Part shown: positions 32,063 through 35,698 of the stretch, one piece after another | How positions within the stretch are numbered: the first letter of the stretch is position 1 | Layout: every line of letters begins with the position of its first letter | Assembly: GCA_013215605.1 (NCBI GenBank) | Contig: JABSQW010000042.1 | Coordinates: 1-35,698, forward strand | DNA length: 35,698 bases | Origin: Myxococcales bacterium | GTDB lineage: Bacteria > Myxococcota_A > UBA9160 > SMWR01 | Direction: 5' to 3' | Made by a program: the position numbers and the translations under genes | Notes under the pieces: generated by a model | What the model saw: the letters and a program-made list of their open reading frames with translations, nothing else | Database searches by the model: none | What the model was told of the DNA's origin: nothing

Positions 32063-32499
32063 CGGTTGCCTCGTCTGCCCGGATGCCGTTCATTCGGATC
32101 CTTTCGCTGGGCGTCGAAAGATCCCCTCTGATTGACACGCATTCTGTCACAACTTCGGGGGTGACTAGAACCTGTGGGGGCCTCCGCGCCAGCCACTAGC
32201 GCGCGTCGTCGAGATGCCAGCGGTGTGTCAAAAACCGCGCGAATTGGTCAAATCGCCCCTCGGGAAGGTCCCTCAGACGAGCGGAAGGTTGCGCAGCCTG
32301 CGCGGTCCGAGTTCGTCGCATCGACTGCGCCGGGTCGTGCAATCGCTCCGCCTCGTGTGCCCGATCGCTCCCCGACGGCGAGGGGCGTGAAAACCCGTTT
32401 CGGTCGGTGTGCGGAGACGTTCGACGACGCGACCTCGCATCGAATGCGGGCTAGGATTAGCCGTTCACGACACCGCGCGGCGGGAGAGAGGGGATCCCC
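32063..32499. other. 437-bp divergent intergenic region
   Basis: Separates the acyl-CoA dehydrogenase pair (minus) and the ZapG-like gene (plus). Neither strand holds a supported gene. Besides the inverted repeat listed separately (32133-32149), a small GGCTA/TAGCC repeat with a 4-base loop and an internal TAGGAT lies at 32449-32462 near the ZapG-like gene. It may be part of that gene's promoter, but no -35 is evident. Confidence 0.4.
32133..32149. promoter_or_regulatory. TGACA-N7-TGTCA inverted repeat upstream of the acyl-CoA dehydrogenase pair
   Basis: Five-base arms with a 7-base spacer, in a region more AT-rich than its surroundings, about 71-87 bp upstream of the minus-strand start at 32062. 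Form and position suit a repressor operator for a fatty-acid or steroid-type regulon. The short arms make chance occurrence quite possible. Confidence 0.35.
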
Positions 32500-32928
32500 A
32501 TGGAATCGATCTACGTCATTGCGCTGACGGGTTTTTTTGCCGGCTCCGTCGGCTTCTTCGTCGGCCGACGCATGAGCCGCGACACCGTGCGCGCGCGAGA
32601 GCTCGAAACGGAGCTCGAGGACCTGCGCAAAGAGCACGAGATCTCGCTCGCCGAGGTCGAGGCGGCGAAACACGAGTGGAAGCGCACGCAGGCCGAACTC
32701 GAGAGGTACCGCAACGAAGTGGTCGATCATTTCTCTGGAACGGCCGAGATGCTCCACGACCTCACCCTGCAGTATCGCGCCGTCTACGATCACCTGACGG
32801 ACGGCTCGAAGCTGCTGTGCCCCGAGGGCTCCCTCAGTGTCGACACGGGGGCGGGGGCCGCCCTGTTGCCCCAACGCAGCGATCCCGCGGAGTCCGACGA
32901 GACGACCCCGGCGGATCGCCCGATCTAG
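32500..32928 (+). CDS. ZapG/YhcB-like (DUF1043) membrane-anchored coiled-coil protein
   Basis: 142 aa, ATG 32500 with GAGAGGGG upstream. One N-terminal membrane helix (IYVIALTGFFAGSVGFFVGRR) is followed by a coiled coil (residues about 30-75, ARELETELEDLRKEHEISLAEVEAAKHEWKRTQAELERY). The DUF1043 signature is VVDHFSGTAEMLHDLTLQYRAVYDHL, followed by LLCP. In E. coli YhcB/ZapG links envelope growth and cell division. The match over the signature region is strong. The acidic tail after residue 115 is low complexity. Followed by a hairpin and convergent with the sulfatase-TPR gene. Confidence 0.87.
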   Translation: MESIYVIALTGFFAGSVGFFVGRRMSRDTVRARELETELEDLRKEHEISLAEVEAAKHEWKRTQAELERYRNEVVDHFSGTAEMLHDLTLQYRAVYDHLTDGSKLLCPEGSLSVDTGAGAALLPQRSDPAESDETTPADRPI

Positions 32929-32936
32929 TTCGGCTG

Positions 32937-32956
32937 GGGCTCGGCGGGCCGAGCCC
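32937..32956. terminator. GC-rich hairpin after the ZapG-like gene
   Basis: GGCTCGGC and GCCGAGCC pair perfectly around two bases, with a ninth G-C pair outside, starting 9 bases after the stop at 32928. No T-tract; possible terminator. Confidence 0.4.
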
Positions 32957-33022
32957 GCCTGCTCGGCTTCGCCTCGCTGCGCGCTTCGCTTGCGGGACGA
33001 GCCTTGGGTCGCGCTCCCGGAC

Positions 33023-33042
33023 GGCCGACTCTCGAGTCGGCC
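33023..33042. terminator. Perfect 9-bp hairpin before the convergent sulfatase stop
   Basis: GGCCGACTC and GAGTCGGCC pair around TC, ending 3 bases before the sulfatase stop at 33045. It is symmetric, so it could terminate from both strands. Together with the hairpin at 32937-32956 it fills the space between convergent genes. Confidence 0.45.
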
Positions 33043-33044
33043 TC

Positions 33045-35195
33045 CTAGTCGCGGACGGCGCGACCGGAACGCAACGTGTCGAGGTGCGCGCGGAAGACAT
33101 CCGATGAGGCGCTATCGGACTTCCGCAGCCCGAGTACAGAGAGCGCTCGTTCGGATTCGATGACCGCCTGCTCGAAGTCGCCGGTCTCCGCCAGCGCGCA
33201 CGCGAGGGTGTCGATCAGAGCGGGACTCGCGCCGTCGGTGGTCGCGACGACGCGACGGGCGATCGCCAGAGCCTTGTCGCCGTCGCGAAGCTCGGGGTTC
33301 GCCAGCGTCGCCAGCGCGTACGCGTAGTCGTTCGCGAGATCCGTCGACGCGGGGCAGCGCTCGTTGCCCTCGTGCAACACGGCCAGCTGGGCTTCGTATC
33401 GCCCCGCGTCGTGGAGCAGATTCGACAGAACGATGCGGGGTTGGGAGGCGCAGGGCTCGATATTGAGCGCGTCGGTCAGAACGCGCTCCGCCTCGTCGAG
33501 GTCTCCGGCTTCCCCCCGGAGGCGTCCCAGCTTGGTTGCGAAGATGGGGTCACCGGGGTTCAGCTCGAGCGCTCGCCGCAGCAGCGCCGGCGTCTCGTCG
33601 GCGAGACCCAGCTGCTCGTACACGAGGATGAGGCCCTGCAGGATGCTCGCGCTGTCCGGGTGGCGATCGGCGAGGCCCTCGAAGATGCTGCGGCTCGCTT
33701 CCAGCTGATCGCTTTGGACGCCTCCCCAGGCCTGGGAAAACAGCGAGAAGTCGCGGGCCAACGTCGAGGGGTCGGGCGGGTGTGCTTCCAGCGAATCGAC
33801 CTCGAGCTCGAGCGTGCGCGGAGGAGGGGACGTCGGGACGTAGCCGAGGAGCAGGAGCTGCTCGATCGTGGAGGGATCGACGGCTGTCCTCGCCCGCCCG
33901 GTCGGTAGCGGCGTGGCCTCGACCAGGGCGCCGAGCGCCGAGCGCAGCTCGCGGACGACCCCGGGATTGCGGTCCGCCCGATTCTCGAGTTCGAGGGGAT
34001 CGGTGGAGGTGTCGTAGAGCTCCGGCTCGACCTTGTGGATGTACTTCCACGATCCACGCCGGACGAAACGCAGTACCGACGCGCCGAACACGTTCAGGGG
34101 TTCGAGGGACTCCCCGTAGGCGAGGGTCTCGTCGTCCATCGCGCCCCCGCGTCCGCGCAGGGAAGACGCGAAGCTGCGACCCTGCATCCCGCTCGGGGGG
34201 GCGAGGCCCAGGAGATCGAGGAGCGTGGGCATCAGGTCGACGGTTGCGACGAACTCGTCGGACACGACGCCCTCGGCGACGCTCGGCCCGCGGACGATGA
34301 GCGGCACCCGGATGGTGGTGTCGTAGACGAAGAAGGTGTGAGTCGTCTCGGCGTGTTCTCCGAGACCCTCGCCGTGGTCGCTCGTGAGGACCACGAGCGT
34401 TCGATCGTCGATGCCGTGCTGTTCGAGAGCGGACCAGACGCGCGCCAGCTGGTCGTCCACGTACGCGACTTCGCCGTGGTAGCCGCTCTTCGCGAAGCGG
34501 GTCGCAAAAGGGTTTGGGGGGAGGTAGTAGGAGTGCACATCGAAGTAGTGGAGCCACAGGAAGAATGGCTCGTCGGCGTGAGTCTCGATGAATCGCAGCG
34601 CGTGACGGGTGATGTCCGATGCGTCGCGCTCCGGATACGTCTCGGTCTCGCCGTTCACTTCTCGCGACGTCAACTCGATGTCGAAGTCGCTCGTATCCCT
34701 GTACTGGTCGAAGCCCTGGTTGAGCTGCGTGCGGCGGCTGATGACCGGCGCGGCGACCTCGGCGCCGGTGGCGTAGCCGGCCTCGCGCAGAACCTCAGCG
34801 AGGGTGACCTCGCTGTCATGGAGCAGATACCCGGCATTGGCACGCACCCCGTGCGCGTAGGGGTACTTCCCCGTGAACATCGTCGCGTGCGAGGGCAGCG
34901 TGCTCGGCGCTGCCGTCGAGCAGTGTTCGAAGCGGACGCCCTCGGCGGCCAGGCGATCGATGTTCGGTGACGGCGCCAGGCGCTGTCCGTAGACCCCGAG
35001 CGCATCAGCGCGCAGGGTGTCGATCGAGATGAACAAGAGGTTCGGCTGATCGACGCTGGGGCGGACAGGCGGCTGGCAGCCGGGCACCGCGAGGAGCACC
35101 GAGAGCGCCGCTGCGCGTGCAGACCTCGCCGAGATCGCTCTCAGGCGTTCGGCCCGAGCTGACAGAAGGCCCCCAAAGCCATTTGTTTTCAACAT
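33045..35195 (-). CDS. Sulfatase-superfamily enzyme fused to C-terminal TPR repeats
   Basis: 716 aa from ATG 35195; a GTG at 35234 would add 13 residues. A hydrophobic segment (about residues 29-41, ALSVLLAVPGC) ends in Cys, suggesting a lipoprotein. The sulfatase domain (about 50-430) shows NLLFISIDTLRADALGVYG, LHYFDVHSYYLPPN and VLTSDHGEGLGEHAETTHTF. The nucleophile region reads STLPSHATMFTG, lacking the C/S-x-P-x-R formylglycine motif. From about residue 480 to the end there are TPR helices (LQGLILVYEQLGLADETPALLRRALELNPGDP, then AERVLTDALNIEPC). Enzyme plus protein-interaction scaffold in one chain. Substrate unknown; the ATG lies inside an 18-bp palindrome. Confidence 0.88.
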   Translation of the reverse strand: MLKTNGFGGLLSARAERLRAISARSARAAALSVLLAVPGCQPPVRPSVDQPNLLFISIDTLRADALGVYGQRLAPSPNIDRLAAEGVRFEHCSTAAPSTLPSHATMFTGKYPYAHGVRANAGYLLHDSEVTLAEVLREAGYATGAEVAAPVISRRTQLNQGFDQYRDTSDFDIELTSREVNGETETYPERDASDITRHALRFIETHADEPFFLWLHYFDVHSYYLPPNPFATRFAKSGYHGEVAYVDDQLARVWSALEQHGIDDRTLVVLTSDHGEGLGEHAETTHTFFVYDTTIRVPLIVRGPSVAEGVVSDEFVATVDLMPTLLDLLGLAPPSGMQGRSFASSLRGRGGAMDDETLAYGESLEPLNVFGASVLRFVRRGSWKYIHKVEPELYDTSTDPLELENRADRNPGVVRELRSALGALVEATPLPTGRARTAVDPSTIEQLLLLGYVPTSPPPRTLELEVDSLEAHPPDPSTLARDFSLFSQAWGGVQSDQLEASRSIFEGLADRHPDSASILQGLILVYEQLGLADETPALLRRALELNPGDPIFATKLGRLRGEAGDLDEAERVLTDALNIEPCASQPRIVLSNLLHDAGRYEAQLAVLHEGNERCPASTDLANDYAYALATLANPELRDGDKALAIARRVVATTDGASPALIDTLACALAETGDFEQAVIESERALSVLGLRKSDSASSDVFRAHLDTLRSGRAVRD

Positions 35196-35203
35196 GTTGA
35201 AAA
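35186..35203. promoter_or_regulatory. Perfect 18-bp palindrome at the sulfatase-TPR start
   Basis: TTTTCAACATGTTGAAAA is identical to its reverse complement and contains the likely start codon (35195-35193). It is the most AT-rich element in this area. A dimeric regulator bound here could block initiation of the minus-strand gene. It could also form a cruciform or RNA hairpin hiding the start codon. Confidence 0.5.
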
Positions 35204-35289
35204 AAATGTTCCCCACCGCAAAAAATTTCGTCACCTATTCGTGGCCGCGGGCCCCTCACGAGTACAAAACAGAATCCCCTTCCAGAGCA

Positions 35290-35322
35290 AAGCGGGTCAT
35301 CCGACAAGGGTGGCCCGCTTTG
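35290..35322. terminator. 14-bp stem hairpin flanked by AAA/TTT
   Basis: A 14-pair stem (two G-U wobbles on the plus-strand reading) closes a GACAA loop, with AAA at the left base and TTT at the right. That resembles a bidirectional intrinsic terminator, although each T-run is only three long. It contains the stop of the small minus-strand ORF. Confidence 0.5.
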
Positions 35323-35482
35323 GTCGTTCGGGGTCGTGGACGCTGAACCCCCACGGGGAAGCTCCGCGAAAGATTATCACCCACTGGGCTGCAAGTTTCC
35401 CCGGCGGATCGGTCGCGCGGTTCACGCCCTCTTCGCGAATCCAATCGGCTTTCAGCGTCATTCGGGTCGCGGGGGGCGGCAT
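35297..35482 (-). CDS. Doubtful small ORF, hypothetical
   Basis: 61 codons from ATG 35482, or 54 from ATG 35461. The product ends AAQWVIIFRGASPWGFSVHD plus a basic tail and is not low complexity, unlike most shadow frames here. There is no good ribosome site at either start. Its stop lies inside the terminator-like hairpin, which would suit a real gene end. No family recognised. Confidence 0.3.
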   Translation of the reverse strand: MPPPATRMTLKADWIREEGVNRATDPPGKLAAQWVIIFRGASPWGFSVHDPERPKRATLVG

Positions 35483-35616
35483 GTCTCGTATTTCGGGATC
35501 GCTGCCCGGTGCGCTGCGGGTCCGGCCTTCGAAAGCCCCCACGCGTGCCGCGAGCGACTACGATGCCGGGAGTCGGGCCTTGCCGGTTCAGCGGGACGCC
35601 CGGGGAGCACTCCACT

Positions 35617-35698
35617 TGAGCACTGGAATCGCCGGACCGCTCAGCGGCTACCGGATCGTCGATGTCACGTCCATGATCTCCGGTCCGATCGCGACGCG
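35617..35698 (+). CDS. CaiB/BaiF family III CoA-transferase, N-terminal fragment (cut by window edge)
   Basis: 27 codons visible: AGPLSGYRIVDVTSMISGPIAT matches the start of CaiB/BaiF CoA-transferases, which move CoA between acyl-CoA and a free acid. The start is taken as TTG 35617 with GGGGAG eight bases upstream (35603-35608). An ATG at 35563 is in frame but has no ribosome site and adds atypical residues. The rest of the gene is outside the window. Confidence 0.8.

Larger units (their letters stand above)
35196..35616. other. 421-bp divergent region with hairpin and a doubtful small ORF
   Basis: Upstream of both the sulfatase-TPR gene and the right-edge CoA-transferase. It holds the palindrome above, the hairpin at 35290-35322 and one doubtful minus-strand ORF (35297-35482). 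AT-rich runs at 35201-35232 contrast with the GC-rich surroundings and may be promoter DNA. Confidence 0.4.

Noticed and set aside
1-35698. CRISPR arrays, tRNA/rRNA genes, insertion sequences, phage or attachment sites
   Set aside because: No regularly spaced repeats, cloverleaf-like sequences, transposase or integrase motifs were seen on either strand.

Overview
The window is about 35.7 kb of high-GC, gene-dense bacterial chromosome. The gene set fits a Gram-negative, metabolically versatile lineage. It includes a MlaC-type periplasmic lipid-binding protein, an outer-membrane beta-barrel, lipoprotein-like sulfatases and a ZapG/YhcB-like protein. It also carries paired acyl-CoA dehydrogenases, a MaoC-type dehydratase, an F420-type LLM oxidoreductase and a CaiB/BaiF CoA-transferase. 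Together these suggest a former 'Deltaproteobacteria' lineage (Myxococcota or Binatota-like). That placement is inference; there is no rRNA or other taxonomic marker here. GTG and TTG starts are common. No tRNA, rRNA, insertion sequence, CRISPR array or phage gene was seen.

Layout. 1-2844 (minus): hyuB-hyuA hydantoinase/oxoprolinase pair, cut by the left edge. It is divergent from 2938-5248 (plus), a PaaK-type CoA ligase and a degenerate amidohydrolase; a perfect 8+8 bp inverted repeat lies in the shared promoter region. 5342-8422 (plus): compact operon of an AAA+ ATPase of unknown role, a DUF4234 and a DUF2752 membrane protein. 8495-9058 (minus): AhpD/carboxymuconolactone decarboxylase-family gene with an in-frame TGA at the second position of its CxxC motif, followed by a hairpin at SECIS distance. 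It is divergent from an SDR dehydrogenase (9209-10054). 10375-13918: a GT-C glycosyltransferase fused to a PA14 domain, facing a GT4 glycosyltransferase. 14244-17827 (minus): LtaS/MdoB-type phosphoglycerol transferase, then a TetR regulator with a START-domain exported protein. 18164-20637: MlaC-like protein facing a NodIJ-type ABC exporter. 20727-22227: LLM oxidoreductase facing an NTF2-like protein. 22685-26417: outer-membrane barrel, sulfatase-like lipoprotein, double-hotdog dehydratase. 26513-29014: an unrecognised 150-aa protein and a PQQ-dependent dehydrogenase with a decayed SDR remnant upstream. 29336-32062: PPOX-class flavoprotein and an acyl-CoA dehydrogenase pair. 32500-35195: ZapG-like protein and a sulfatase-TPR fusion. 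The right edge cuts a CoA-transferase gene.

How the genes work together. Much of the window reads as acyl-CoA and aromatic or steroid-like catabolism: CoA ligase, two-subunit dehydrogenase, MaoC hydratase, SDRs, LLM and NTF2-like enzymes, and a CoA-transferase. A second theme is envelope chemistry: two glycosyltransferases, three alkaline-phosphatase-superfamily enzymes, lipid-binding proteins and an ABC exporter.

The most notable observation is the probable selenoprotein at 8495-9058. It would appear in ordinary annotation as two broken fragments, yet it is one 187-codon frame if UGA is read as selenocysteine.
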